NCBI GenBank assembly: GCA_029262795.1
Contig: JAJCYT010000030.1
Span: 186,001-250,000, forward strand
Direction of reading: 5' to 3'
Origin: Candidatus Fraserbacteria bacterium
GTDB taxonomy: Bacteria; Bipolaricaulota; Bipolaricaulia; RBG-16-55-9; JAJCYT01
Length of the DNA stretch: 64,000 bases
Below are positions 1 to 8,339 of the stretch, piece by piece; position 1 is the first letter of the stretch, and the number at the start of each line of letters is the position of its first letter. A program made the position numbers and the translations under genes. The notes under the pieces are model-generated. The model was given only the letters and a program-made list of their open reading frames with translations. It made no database searches and was not told where the DNA came from.

Positions 1-924
1 TTGTGGCTGCGACGTGGTTTGCCAGAAGGGCCAGGGATTCGACCCGTGCATCTACCGCATGTGTCTGGCGGAGATATTGCGGGTGTGGTTGCTGAGGTTG
101 GCTCAGGGGTAAATCATCTTGAGATTGATCAACCAGTGGTGGTTTATCCAGGATTGTATTGTGGGAGTTGTCTTTACTGTCACCGTGGCGAACATTCGAT
201 GTGCCATGAGTATGAAGTGGTCGGAGAAAAAATTTGGGGTGGTTTGGCAGAATACACGTTGTTGCCTGCAAAGAATCTGGAACCGATGCCATCGGGGATG
301 AGTTTTGAGCAGGCTGCTGCGTTGCCAGTGGCGATGACAACTGCCTGGCGCATGTTGAAAACCGCTGCACAACTTCAACCTGGAGAAGATGTGCTGATTC
401 TGGGCATCGGCGGTGGCGTCAGCACGGCGGCTTTACAGATTGCCCAACTAATTGGTGCGCGTATTTTTGTGGCCTCAGGTCATGATTGGAAAATTGAACA
501 GGCCAAAACATTGGGAGCTTCGGCGGGTTTCAACTACCATCGGGGTTCGTTTGAAGCATGGATTCAAGAAGCCACAGGTGGAAAAGGGGTTGAGGTGGTT
601 GTGGATGCCCTGGGGGCAGACACCTGGCCAATGAGCATTCGCAGCCTTTCCGAAGGCGGTCGATTGGTGGTGTGTGGGGCAACCACCGGGGATCGGCCTG
701 ACATCAGCATTCGTGAACTGTATCAACATCACCGTCGAATTTTGGGCGCGCCTTTGGGCAATCAGGAAGAATTTCGCATCACGCTTCAATTGGCAGGGCA
801 GGGAAAGCTTGAGCCGGTGGTGCATCAGGTGTTTCCACTTTCAGATATTCAAGCGGCACATCAGTTGTTGGAGGCGGGTGAGCAGTTTGGAAAAGTTGTT
901 TTAAAGATCAATGAACATTCTTGA
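1..924 (+). CDS. Zinc-dependent alcohol dehydrogenase family protein (5' end cut by window)
   Basis: Medium-chain dehydrogenase/reductase of the zinc type. The reading frame is open at base 1 and lacks the first 30 or so residues that the family normally has, so the true start lies outside the window. The GroES-like catalytic domain is visible: LPHVSGGDIAGVV, then a structural-zinc cysteine cluster CGSCLYCHRGEHSMC, here with four cysteines spaced as in the family. The Rossmann domain follows with the nucleotide-binding ILGIGGGVSTAALQIA stretch and a VVVDALGAD segment. The substrate is not predictable; NADP or NAD dependence is not assigned. It ends 38 bases before aroC, which has its own promoter-like sequence, so the two are probably transcribed separately. 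Confidence 0.9.
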   Translation: MWLRRGLPEGPGIRPVHLPHVSGGDIAGVVAEVGSGVNHLEIDQPVVVYPGLYCGSCLYCHRGEHSMCHEYEVVGEKIWGGLAEYTLLPAKNLEPMPSGMSFEQAAALPVAMTTAWRMLKTAAQLQPGEDVLILGIGGGVSTAALQIAQLIGARIFVASGHDWKIEQAKTLGASAGFNYHRGSFEAWIQEATGGKGVEVVVDALGADTWPMSIRSLSEGGRLVVCGATTGDRPDISIRELYQHHRRILGAPLGNQEEFRITLQLAGQGKLEPVVHQVFPLSDIQAAHQLLEAGEQFGKVVLKINEHS

Positions 925-947
925 TATTCGAAATGCACCCCTTGGCT

Positions 948-956
948 TGCTAAGAT
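948..956 (+). promoter_or_regulatory. Extended -10 promoter for aroC, predicted leaderless start
   Basis: The sequence TGCTAAGAT is an extended -10 element (TG, one base, then TAAGAT at 951-956). Only six bases separate it from the aroC ATG at 963, so transcription would start at or next to the A of the start codon. No Shine-Dalgarno sequence is present. No convincing -35 hexamer is seen at the usual distance, as expected for an extended -10 promoter. Confidence 0.5.
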
Positions 957-962
957 ACGCAA

Positions 963-2129
963 ATGGAACGCTTACGATATCTGACCGCGGGTGAATCGCA
1001 CGGACGCGGGTTGGTAGGGATTCTGGAAGGCATCCCTGCCAATGTCCCCATCAGCAAAGATGTGCTCAATCATCATCTGGCCCGACGCCAAAAAGGGTTT
1101 GGGCGCGGTGGGCGTCAACTCATCGAAAAAGACGAGGCCGACGTGCTGACTGGCATTCGCTTTGGTATGACCATGGGCAGCCCCATTGCCATGGTGGTTT
1201 GGAACCGCGATTGGGACAACTGGACCGAGCGTATGGATGTATGGCAACGACCAGAAGAAGTTCGCGAGGTGACGGTTCCACGCCCTGGACACGCTGATTT
1301 GTCAGGTGCCCTCAAGTATCGCCAAAAAGATATTCGTAATATTCTCGAACGTGCCAGTGCCCGAGAAACGGCCATTCGTGTTGCTTTAGGGACGGTGGCA
1401 CGTCAATTCCTGGAACACCTGGGTATCGTGATCGGCAGCCATGTGATTCAGATTCACGAAGCCAAAAGCGAGTTTGATGCGACACAGGTTGAAGATTTAA
1501 ATGCAATGAACGAACAGGCCGACGCTTCTGAAGTTCGCTGTCTTGATTCCAAAGCTGAATCACACATGATTTCACAAATCAAAGAAGCCATGCTCACCAA
1601 GAATACAGCTGGCGGTGTGTTTGAAATCATCGCCCGTGGGTTGCCTGTGGGACTGGGCACGCACGTCCATTGGGAGCGCAAGTTGGACGCTCGTATTGCT
1701 CAAGCGATGATGAGCATCCAGGCCATGAAAGGCGTGGGCATTGGTCTGGGTTTTGAGGCAGGTGCGCGTTGGGGATCAGAATGCCATGACGCCATTTACC
1801 ATGACAAAGAGCGAGGCTTTTATCGCAAGAGTACTGGATCTGGTGGGACTGAAGGCGGTATGAGCACGGGCGAGCCACTCATTGTGCGCGTGGCTATGAA
1901 GCCGATTTCAACCTTGATGCAGCCTTTGGACTCCGTTGATCTTCACACCAAAGAGCCCGTGGAAGCCCACATCGAGCGTTCCGACGCTTGCGCGGTACCA
2001 GCTGCTTCCGTGATTGGTGAAGCGGTGCTGGCATTGACTTTGGCCGATGCGGTGCTAGAAAAATTCGGCGGCGATTCGCTGGAAGAAATTCAGGCAGCGA
2101 TGCAGTGGAATCGAGACAACACGTTGTAA
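963..2129 (+). CDS. aroC: Chorismate synthase
   Basis: Last step of the shikimate pathway: converts 5-enolpyruvylshikimate-3-phosphate to chorismate with reduced FMN. The 388-residue protein has full family length. Signature stretches are RYLTAGESHGRGLVGILEG at the N terminus, RRQKGFGRGGRQ, the RASARETA block, and the C-terminal SDACAVPAASVIGEAV segment. The family's basic residues for flavin and substrate phosphate binding lie in these blocks. The start at 963 is well supported by homology but has no ribosome binding site; a -10 element sits six bases upstream. The next gene begins one base after the stop codon, so the two are probably cotranscribed although their functions are unrelated. 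Confidence 0.97.
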   Translation: MERLRYLTAGESHGRGLVGILEGIPANVPISKDVLNHHLARRQKGFGRGGRQLIEKDEADVLTGIRFGMTMGSPIAMVVWNRDWDNWTERMDVWQRPEEVREVTVPRPGHADLSGALKYRQKDIRNILERASARETAIRVALGTVARQFLEHLGIVIGSHVIQIHEAKSEFDATQVEDLNAMNEQADASEVRCLDSKAESHMISQIKEAMLTKNTAGGVFEIIARGLPVGLGTHVHWERKLDARIAQAMMSIQAMKGVGIGLGFEAGARWGSECHDAIYHDKERGFYRKSTGSGGTEGGMSTGEPLIVRVAMKPISTLMQPLDSVDLHTKEPVEAHIERSDACAVPAASVIGEAVLALTLADAVLEKFGGDSLEEIQAAMQWNRDNTL

Positions 2130-2130
2130 C

Positions 2131-4017
2131 ATGGCCCTTCCAAATGCTGAGCCTGCCGCGTCAGAGCCATCTGTTTCAACCGTAAAATTTGCTTCAATGC
2201 TCAAACACTTCATTGGGATCTTTTTTATCCATACCGTTAAGTTGGTGTTTGCTTTTGGCCTAGTGCTATTGGCATTGTTTTTATTGCTCAGCGAACAGGC
2301 TGGTGTGGTGTTTAATAATTTGGGCAATGGGTTTGTGCGTCCCAACCTGGCCAATTTTTCTTTCAATCAAATGGAACCATTGATGGTGTTTGACCAAGGT
2401 CTTTCATGGTGGACACGTTACACCAGATTTGTGAGCAACGTGCTCACAGGCAACCTTGGACTTAGCCCCATCGACATGGCGGCCAACACGCCATTGAGCG
2501 AGTTGTTAGGGTTTCGTTGGATACGCTCCATATTGCTGTTTGGCCTGACGATGCTGGTGGCCGTGTTGTTTGGTCAGCGACTGAAACAAACCTTTCATCA
2601 GCGTACAAGCCATCAGGTGTGGGCCTGCGCGTTGATGTCGGCGGCGTTGCCGGGCTGGGCGCTGAGCCTGGCGTGGATGTTTAAACAAATGTTTGATGAT
2701 TTTCCTCCTCGCGTTGGTCCCGTTGAATCTGCGTTGAATGCAAACTTGATACCGTTACTCATTTCTCTAGGAGTAGGGTTGTTTTTGGCTCTGGGCGTAT
2801 CGAAACTGTCTAAACGATGGTCGTCCACACAAACAGCGTCGCTGTATGGAATGCTTGCTGCTGGGGTGTTTTTTGTGGGATTGTTTTTAACACCCAGTTT
2901 TTTTGGACCGGATACGCAACGGGTTTTGCTCGATTTATTTCGCTTTACCGCTTTGCCTGCTTTAATCCTGATCATGACATCAACAGCTTTGTATCTTGTC
3001 TTAATCCGCAGTCACTTTTTCGGAAGTGCTCATCAGTACAAGCCTGGATGGGGTTTGTTCTTGGCCCTGGCCGTGGTGGTGCAGTGCTTTGTTGAATCGG
3101 TTTTCAATTGGAGAGGTGTGGGTGGGGCGTTTTATGACATTTCATTTTCTTCGCTACGATGGCGCCTGATTGTGGGGGCCATCATTGGGATTGGATTATG
3201 GTTGCTGCTGGCCCACTGGGTTCGTGCCATGATTCAGGACACCAAACGTATTTCGACGTCGTTAAACTCACCTCATGAACCATTGCCCTTGTTGCGCTTT
3301 CATCGAGATGAAAAACTGTTGTTTTTGTCCAACGCCTTGCTTGGTGTGTTGCTGGTGCTGTTTGTTGCTTATCCGTATTTATCAGAATTGTTTTCCTTTA
3401 ATTCGGTTTTAGAGCGTGTGTTTCGTGGCGGACTGACCATGTTTGAGTACGCGGGACTGGCAGCGCTCATCGCCACTGTACTGGGAATATTGATTCGATG
3501 GATAGCCCAGGGCTTCAAGCGGCTTCAGTTGGATTGGTTGTCTCAAGGATTGGGGTATTTGGCCAGTGCCTGGCTGGGGATGCCGTGGTTGCTGCTGGTG
3601 ATATTTTGGTTTTATCTGTCGCTGCCAGCCATTGGTGGGTATCCACTCTATCAATTGAGTTTGCTATTTGGCCTGGGTTTTTGGCCCGTTTCATTTTTTG
3701 TGTTTCAGCCTTCTCAAACAACCAGTGCGCAGCGTCGTTGGGTGGCTGTGTTCAAAAAAACTGCTGCAGCAGTTTTTCTGGTGATGGGATTGGCCTTGAC
3801 CATGGAAATGCTGCTGGGGATGGTTGGCTGGCGACCACAACCATCCAGCACCTGGGGGCAGGAGATTCAAAACGGTTATATCAATGAAGTGGTTTTGGGC
3901 ATTGATTTTCGTCGTCCATTCTGGGTCGCGATCCTGGCCCTTTCCCTGTTTAATTTTGCCTGTTACCTGCTGGCTTTGTCGCTGCGAGGGGTTGGTCAAT
4001 TCAGGTCCTTGCCCTAA
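2131..4017 (+). CDS. Fused DppB/DppC-like polytopic membrane protein, probably degenerate
   Basis: A 628-residue protein with many hydrophobic segments. The first half follows the plan of a dipeptide ABC permease of DppB type: a WTRYTRFVSNVLTGNLGLS stretch at about residues 94-112 and VESVFNWRGVGG at 321-332, the typical end of DppB. The second half follows DppC: an SVLERVFRGGLTMFEYAGL stretch near 425-443 and GWRPQPSSTWGQEIQ at 566-580 before the last membrane helix. In both halves the cytoplasmic EAA loop that docks the ATPase is very short or absent. No peptide-binding protein or ATPase of this family is nearby. I infer a fusion of two permeases that has lost normal coupling; it may act as a transporter of another kind or only as a membrane protein. 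The start is one base after the aroC stop. Confidence 0.7.
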   Translation: MALPNAEPAASEPSVSTVKFASMLKHFIGIFFIHTVKLVFAFGLVLLALFLLLSEQAGVVFNNLGNGFVRPNLANFSFNQMEPLMVFDQGLSWWTRYTRFVSNVLTGNLGLSPIDMAANTPLSELLGFRWIRSILLFGLTMLVAVLFGQRLKQTFHQRTSHQVWACALMSAALPGWALSLAWMFKQMFDDFPPRVGPVESALNANLIPLLISLGVGLFLALGVSKLSKRWSSTQTASLYGMLAAGVFFVGLFLTPSFFGPDTQRVLLDLFRFTALPALILIMTSTALYLVLIRSHFFGSAHQYKPGWGLFLALAVVVQCFVESVFNWRGVGGAFYDISFSSLRWRLIVGAIIGIGLWLLLAHWVRAMIQDTKRISTSLNSPHEPLPLLRFHRDEKLLFLSNALLGVLLVLFVAYPYLSELFSFNSVLERVFRGGLTMFEYAGLAALIATVLGILIRWIAQGFKRLQLDWLSQGLGYLASAWLGMPWLLLVIFWFYLSLPAIGGYPLYQLSLLFGLGFWPVSFFVFQPSQTTSAQRRWVAVFKKTAAAVFLVMGLALTMEMLLGMVGWRPQPSSTWGQEIQNGYINEVVLGIDFRRPFWVAILALSLFNFACYLLALSLRGVGQFRSLP

Positions 4018-4049
4018 ACTTGATGGATCAATCTGAGAGGGGCTTTTTC

Positions 4050-6410
4050 ATGCTTGGAGTGACACGGCACTTTGTTTATCTGCTGACTTTTACTGCATTG
4101 TTTTTATTCTGTGGGGTTTTTGGATTTGCCGACGACATAGACATTAGTGGTGGTACGCTTACCATCGAGCTGGAGCAAAATCGTGTGGATGTCACCTGTG
4201 CGGGTGGTGCAGTCAAAATCAATGGTCAGGATCCGACGGTGGTGCCCACTCCCTGCACTGATATCACCTCTATCAATATTGATGCCAGCCGTGCTGACAG
4301 TGGTGTGAGTGTCGATCTCAGTAGCGTCACACTGGCCAGCTTTCCCAACATCAACGACAGTACCATTATTGGCAGCGATTTTGGCGATAACCTCAATGGC
4401 AGTGAAGGCCGCAATGAGATTGAAGGTCGAGAGGGCGATGATCGTATTGAAGGCGGCGACGATGATGATGTGCTTGATGGAGGTGAAGGCGATGATGACA
4501 TCACCGCCCATGATGGCAATGATGAAATTAAAGGCGGCGATGGCAATGATCGTATCTTTGCTGGCGAAGGCGACGACGACATCGAGGCAGGGGATGGAGA
4601 CGATTTTGTAGAAGCTGATGAAGGCGACGATCAGGTGGATGCCGGTGAGGGAGCGGATCGCGTTGTAGGGGGGACGGGCGAAGACACCATCGAAGGCGGC
4701 GAAGGCAATGACGAACTTCGCGGTGAGGATGGAGACGACGATCTGAGTGGCGGTGATGGTGATGATGTTATCTTTGGTGGCGATGGGGATGACAGCCTCA
4801 ACGGTGGGGACGGTGCGGACGAACTCGATGCCGGAGATGGCGACGACAACGTTGACGGGGAGAAGGGTGATGATCAAATTCAGGGCCGCGATGGGGAAGA
4901 CGACCTGGATGGTGGCGAGGGTGATGATGTCATTACCGGCGGAGATGCCGAAGACAGGCTCAATGGCGGTGAGGGCAACGATGAGTTGGATGGAGGGGAC
5001 GAAGCCGATTCACTCGATGGTGGAGAAGGCAACGACTTGTTGGATGGCGGCGGAGGCGACGACGATCTGGATGGTGGCGAGGGCGATGATGAGCTCGATG
5101 GTGGAGAAGGCGAAGATAGCCTGAATGGCGGTGAAGGCATCGACGTGCTGCGAGGTGGCACAGGCGATGACACGCTTAACGGTGGTGAGGATGACGATAA
5201 TCTGGCTGGAGGCACGGGTGATGATCGCCTGACGGGTGGGGCCGGCAATGACCGCCTTAACGGAAATGAAGGCGACGATCAGCTCAATGGCGGCGAAGAC
5301 GATGACACCCTCAGTGGCGGTTCGGGCAATGACAGCCTCAATGGAAATAATGGCAATGACACCCTGGAAGGTGGCACAGGAGATGATGTGTTGAACGGGG
5401 GTGCAGACAACGATCATCTGGATGGAGGGGCAGGTCTCAATCGTCTTTCCGGTCAGGGTAATGATGATGTGCTGGTGGTGGATGCAGGCATCGACATTGC
5501 CGAAGAAGATTTTGGCATCAACGGCGGACCAGGCAATGACACGCTGCAAGTGTCTCTGGATGGCAGCAGTCGTGTGGGTGTGTTGGATCTGCATCGGAAT
5601 GATCCTTTCATTACGTTTGAGCCTGGCAGCGTCGATTTGGACGATGAAGATTTTGAATTGGAAAACGACGTCGAGGGGTTTCGTTCCGACGACATGGAGC
5701 AGTTGATTTTTCAGGGCAATGGCCGCGAAACATTCATTGTGTTTGGTGAACGTCGCAATGATCATTTTGTGATTGATGTGGGCACCGACGGCAGCACCAT
5801 TCTGAAAACACCTTCTGGTAATAATTCAGATGAAGCCGCCCTCACCATTACGCTGCTTAATGTAGACGAGTTGTTGTTGCTGGCTGGTGAGGGTCGCGAC
5901 ACGATAGATGTGAATTTGATAAACAGCCCTGCTTTGCCCGAACAAGGGTTTGGCCCTCAACAGGTGAACAGTCCACTCAATGACATCACCATCGAAGGTG
6001 ACGAAGATGATGACACGTTTAATATCACGCCTCTGCCTGCAACGGAAATTACCGTAGACGGCGATTTGGACGATGACACGCTCAACTTCAATGCCTCGGG
6101 GTTACCTGTTGATCAGCGCTCCAACAGTCTGAATGCTTCAGGTCGACAGCCAGTGGTATTTATCGACATTGAAGATGTCAATGTGCTGGACGAAGGAACA
6201 TCACAACCAGAGCCGCCGACACCCCCACGAGATTCATTGGGTCAAGCATTGGACCTGGATCAAGACAATCGCCTGGATGATGACGAAATTGAACGCGCAA
6301 TCCAGTTTTGGATTTCGGGCGAGCCGGTGACTGGGACGGATCAACGCATTGATGATGCCACCATCCTGGCACTCATCGTTGCATGGATTCAGCAGCAACC
6401 CTTGGTCTAA
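4050..6410 (+). CDS. Exported RTX-repeat calcium-binding protein with C-terminal EF-hand/dockerin-like tail
   Basis: A 786-residue, very acidic protein. The ATG at 4050 is chosen because GAGAGG lies about ten bases upstream and because it opens a clean Sec signal peptide (hydrophobic core up to FGFADD). From about residue 115 to 480 it consists of nonapeptide repeats of the type GGxGDDxLx, which in the RTX family form calcium-filled beta-rolls. A non-repetitive region follows. The last 55 residues hold a DLDQDNRLDDDEIERAIQFW loop-helix unit and a second IDDATILALIVAW unit, resembling a paired EF-hand or dockerin. RTX proteins are normally secreted by a type I system without a cleaved signal; none is nearby. 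The role may be in the cell envelope, in adhesion or in calcium binding; no enzyme domain is recognised. Confidence 0.85.
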   Translation: MLGVTRHFVYLLTFTALFLFCGVFGFADDIDISGGTLTIELEQNRVDVTCAGGAVKINGQDPTVVPTPCTDITSINIDASRADSGVSVDLSSVTLASFPNINDSTIIGSDFGDNLNGSEGRNEIEGREGDDRIEGGDDDDVLDGGEGDDDITAHDGNDEIKGGDGNDRIFAGEGDDDIEAGDGDDFVEADEGDDQVDAGEGADRVVGGTGEDTIEGGEGNDELRGEDGDDDLSGGDGDDVIFGGDGDDSLNGGDGADELDAGDGDDNVDGEKGDDQIQGRDGEDDLDGGEGDDVITGGDAEDRLNGGEGNDELDGGDEADSLDGGEGNDLLDGGGGDDDLDGGEGDDELDGGEGEDSLNGGEGIDVLRGGTGDDTLNGGEDDDNLAGGTGDDRLTGGAGNDRLNGNEGDDQLNGGEDDDTLSGGSGNDSLNGNNGNDTLEGGTGDDVLNGGADNDHLDGGAGLNRLSGQGNDDVLVVDAGIDIAEEDFGINGGPGNDTLQVSLDGSSRVGVLDLHRNDPFITFEPGSVDLDDEDFELENDVEGFRSDDMEQLIFQGNGRETFIVFGERRNDHFVIDVGTDGSTILKTPSGNNSDEAALTITLLNVDELLLLAGEGRDTIDVNLINSPALPEQGFGPQQVNSPLNDITIEGDEDDDTFNITPLPATEITVDGDLDDDTLNFNASGLPVDQRSNSLNASGRQPVVFIDIEDVNVLDEGTSQPEPPTPPRDSLGQALDLDQDNRLDDDEIERAIQFWISGEPVTGTDQRIDDATILALIVAWIQQQPLV
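4390..5470 (+). repeat. Coding tandem repeat, 27-base period (RTX nonapeptides)
   Basis: Roughly forty degenerate units of nine codons, dominated by GGTGATGGCGACGAT-like sequence. They encode the calcium-binding beta-roll of the gene that contains them. The low-complexity DNA also produces several long but spurious open frames on other strands. Confidence 0.85.
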
Positions 6411-6720
6411 TTCGCGTAACCCACAATACACTGGGCGTGGTTTTTCTGCGTTGGTTTTGAGCCAATCAGCCTTTGCGGTGATTTACGTTACGATGGTGGC
6501 TATCCATTGTGGTGTTTGGCTAGGTTCATCCAAGGGTATTGTGTATGCCCTTTTGAGAGCCATACACTTTCTTTGCCGCCCAAAAGCTGCCGATGACGAC
6601 TGCCCGCAATCATCGTTCAATAAGTCTGCGCCCGCGTTGACCTGTGTCGTGGTGTGTGACCCCCAACTGCCCTAAAGTGAACGGGCAATATAACACAACA
6701 AAACACAAAGGATTGTTGAT
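6411..6720 (+). other. Intergenic stretch, no clear gene
   Basis: About 310 bases after the RTX gene. No RNA gene, terminator hairpin or convincing coding frame is seen. A TATAAC at 6689-6694 is a weak -10 candidate for the HD-GYP gene, whose ribosome binding site AAAGGA lies just before 6721. Confidence 0.4.
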
Positions 6721-7446
6721 ATGACCCCGAAGTCCCCCGATCAATCTTTGTCCATCACTGAAGCTGCCCATATTGGTGACACCATCGAAACGCATTTGTT
6801 AATGATGGGGCAAGAGATTAAAGATTATCAACAACAACTGAGGAAATCGTTACGGCGTGAGGAGCGATTGCGGTTTGATTTGGAAAAAACCGCTATCGAA
6901 GCCGCCGCCATGCTCGCCAAGGCCGTGGATGAAAAAGATGAATATACGGCCGGTCATTGCGAACGATTGGCTGGTTATGCAGTATCTCTGGGCAGAGAGT
7001 TGGATGTGCCTCGAAACCGTATCAAACAGTTGCGTTATGCAGCACTGCTACACGATGTGGGCAAAGTGGGGGTGCCGGAGGCGATATTGCTGAAGCCAGG
7101 CAAACTCACTGATGAAGAGTGGGTGGTGATGAAAACCCATCCTGGTATTGGTGCGGAATTGGTGCGTAGCATTTATCCGTTAAAGCCTGCCGCAGAAATT
7201 GTGGCTCAGCATCATGAACGTTGGGACGGCAAGGGCTATCAAAAAGGGCTAAAAGGCGATGGTATTTTAATCGAAGCGCGGATATTGTCCGTGGTCGATG
7301 CCTATGATGCCATGACCACAGATCGTCCCTATCGTAAAGCGCTCTCTGATGAACAGGCTTATGAAGAATTACAAAAATGTTCTGGCACCGCCTGGGACCC
7401 AGAAGTGGTCAATGCCTTTATGCGCTGTTTCTTAGACGTCCATTAA
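6721..7446 (+). CDS. HD-GYP domain phosphodiesterase-like protein
   Basis: A 241-residue soluble protein. After a short N-terminal helical region it is nearly all HD-GYP domain, a family that hydrolyses cyclic di-GMP. Metal ligands expected for the family are present: YTAGHCERL, HDVGKVGVP, the KTHP histidine, HHERWDGKGY and VVDAYDAM. The name-giving motif reads GYQ instead of GYP. There is no receiver or other sensor domain, which is unusual because most HD-GYP proteins carry one, so its input would have to come from a partner or from the N-terminal 60 residues. A ribosome binding site AAAGGA precedes the ATG. Confidence 0.9.
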   Translation: MTPKSPDQSLSITEAAHIGDTIETHLLMMGQEIKDYQQQLRKSLRREERLRFDLEKTAIEAAAMLAKAVDEKDEYTAGHCERLAGYAVSLGRELDVPRNRIKQLRYAALLHDVGKVGVPEAILLKPGKLTDEEWVVMKTHPGIGAELVRSIYPLKPAAEIVAQHHERWDGKGYQKGLKGDGILIEARILSVVDAYDAMTTDRPYRKALSDEQAYEELQKCSGTAWDPEVVNAFMRCFLDVH

Positions 7447-7515
7447 TTTTTCCAAATTAGCATCTACAAAAGAACAACCTGTCATTATCAGCATAAATTT
7501 CCTTTTTTAAGTCTT

Positions 7516-7560
7516 AGCCTCCTTTACATAATAGAGGGAGGAAGATTGAAGTTTTTCTAG
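7516..7560 (+). repeat. Copy 1 of dispersed intergenic element
   Basis: Starts AGCCTCCTTTACATAATAG and continues with a GAGGGAGG block and then TTGAAGTTTTTC. The CCTCCTTT and AGAGGGAGG parts are inverted complements and form an imperfect hairpin. Related copies lie at 15449, 19193 (other strand), 31772 and 49542, all outside genes. Confidence 0.6.
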
Positions 7561-7584
7561 CCTGTAGGGAATCTATGATTCCTC

Positions 7585-7593
7585 TGTTATAAT
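7585..7593 (+). promoter_or_regulatory. Extended -10 promoter for the RimK operon
   Basis: TGTTATAAT is a perfect extended -10 (TGn plus consensus TATAAT at 7588-7593), eighteen bases before the ATG at 7612. No good -35 is seen. It would drive the operon 7612-10251. Confidence 0.6.
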
Positions 7594-7611
7594 CCAAGTA
7601 AAAGTGAAATT

Positions 7612-7842
7612 ATGAAAAAAGCGATTCGGTTGGGCATCGGTGTGTTCTTTGTGATCACAGGTATCTTGGGATTGGTGTTGCCGGTGATTCCGGGAATTTT
7701 ATTTATCCTGCTGGGATTATTGGCTTTTTCAACGGTCTATGAGCCGGTGGGCCGCGTGTTTGATTGGTTGCAAAAAAAATATCCTAAAGTGAATGAACCA
7801 TTGCAACGTTGGCGTGAAAAGTTGTTTCCTGACATCAATTAA
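7612..7842 (+). CDS. Small membrane protein, DUF454/PGPGW-like
   Basis: A 76-residue protein with two closely spaced hydrophobic helices (GVFFVITGILGLVLPVIPG and ILFILLGLLAFSTVY) and a charged C-terminal tail. The LPVIPGILFILLGLLAFS pattern is typical of small inner-membrane proteins of the DUF454 or PGPGW type, whose function is not established. It is the first gene behind a strong extended -10 and ends five bases before the RimB-like gene, so it very likely belongs to the RimK operon. Confidence 0.8.
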   Translation: MKKAIRLGIGVFFVITGILGLVLPVIPGILFILLGLLAFSTVYEPVGRVFDWLQKKYPKVNEPLQRWREKLFPDIN

Positions 7843-7847
7843 TCTTT

Positions 7848-8315
7848 ATGAAAAAGACTGCAAAACAAACGATTGGTTGGCGTGAGTGGGTGGCGTTACC
7901 CGAATTGGGCATTCCTGCGATTAAGGCCAAGGTGGATACAGGCGCTCGAAGTTCAGCAATTCATGCGTTTAAAATTGAATCGTTTGAGCGAGATGGGCAG
8001 CCGAAGGTTCGCTTTGCGATTCATCCCATCCAGCGTCGTAAGGATATCATTCTTTATTGTGAGGCAGATCTGATTGATCAACGTGATGTGACCAGTTCCA
8101 GTGGTCAAAAAGAACGACGTTATGTGATTCGTACAAATCTTCAAATGGGTGAGCGAACGTGGCCGATTGAGATCACGCTGACCAATCGTGATAATATGAA
8201 CTTCAGGATGTTGCTGGGCCGAACCGCGATCCGAAACCGCTGCCTGGTACATCCTGGAACGTCATATCAAACTGGAAAAACATTGGCGGATGTGTACCCG
8301 AAACGAAAAAAATAA
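7848..8315 (+). CDS. rimB: RimB-like retropepsin-type / ATP-dependent zinc protease family protein
   Basis: A 155-residue soluble protein of the family often annotated as RimK-associated zinc protease (PF05618). The signature IGWREWVALPELGIPAIKAK followed by VDTGARSSAIHA contains the DTGA motif of retropepsin-like aspartic peptidases. The LGRTAI element near the C terminus is also typical. In Pseudomonas the homologue RimB modulates RimK, which adds glutamates to ribosomal protein S6; the position directly before rimK supports the same job here. No ribosome binding site is obvious at the ATG; translation may be coupled to the gene before it, which ends five bases upstream. Confidence 0.88.
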   Translation: MKKTAKQTIGWREWVALPELGIPAIKAKVDTGARSSAIHAFKIESFERDGQPKVRFAIHPIQRRKDIILYCEADLIDQRDVTSSSGQKERRYVIRTNLQMGERTWPIEITLTNRDNMNFRMLLGRTAIRNRCLVHPGTSYQTGKTLADVYPKRKK

Positions 8316-8339
8316 CTGCCTGATTCTAAGGAAGTCTTT

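Noticed and set aside
4390-5470. Periodic sequence that could suggest a CRISPR array
   Set aside because: The period is 27 bases with no unique spacers; it is coding in one frame as GGxGDDxLx repeats.
4104-5765. Long open frames antisense to and out of frame with the RTX gene (for example reverse 4104-4877 and 5010-5765)
   Set aside because: The 27-base Asp/Gly repeat keeps other frames open by composition. The translations are low-complexity Ser/Pro or Ile/Ala series with no start signal.
6349-6675. Forward 108-codon frame after the RTX gene
   Set aside because: Overlaps the RTX 3' end, no ribosome binding site, atypical composition.
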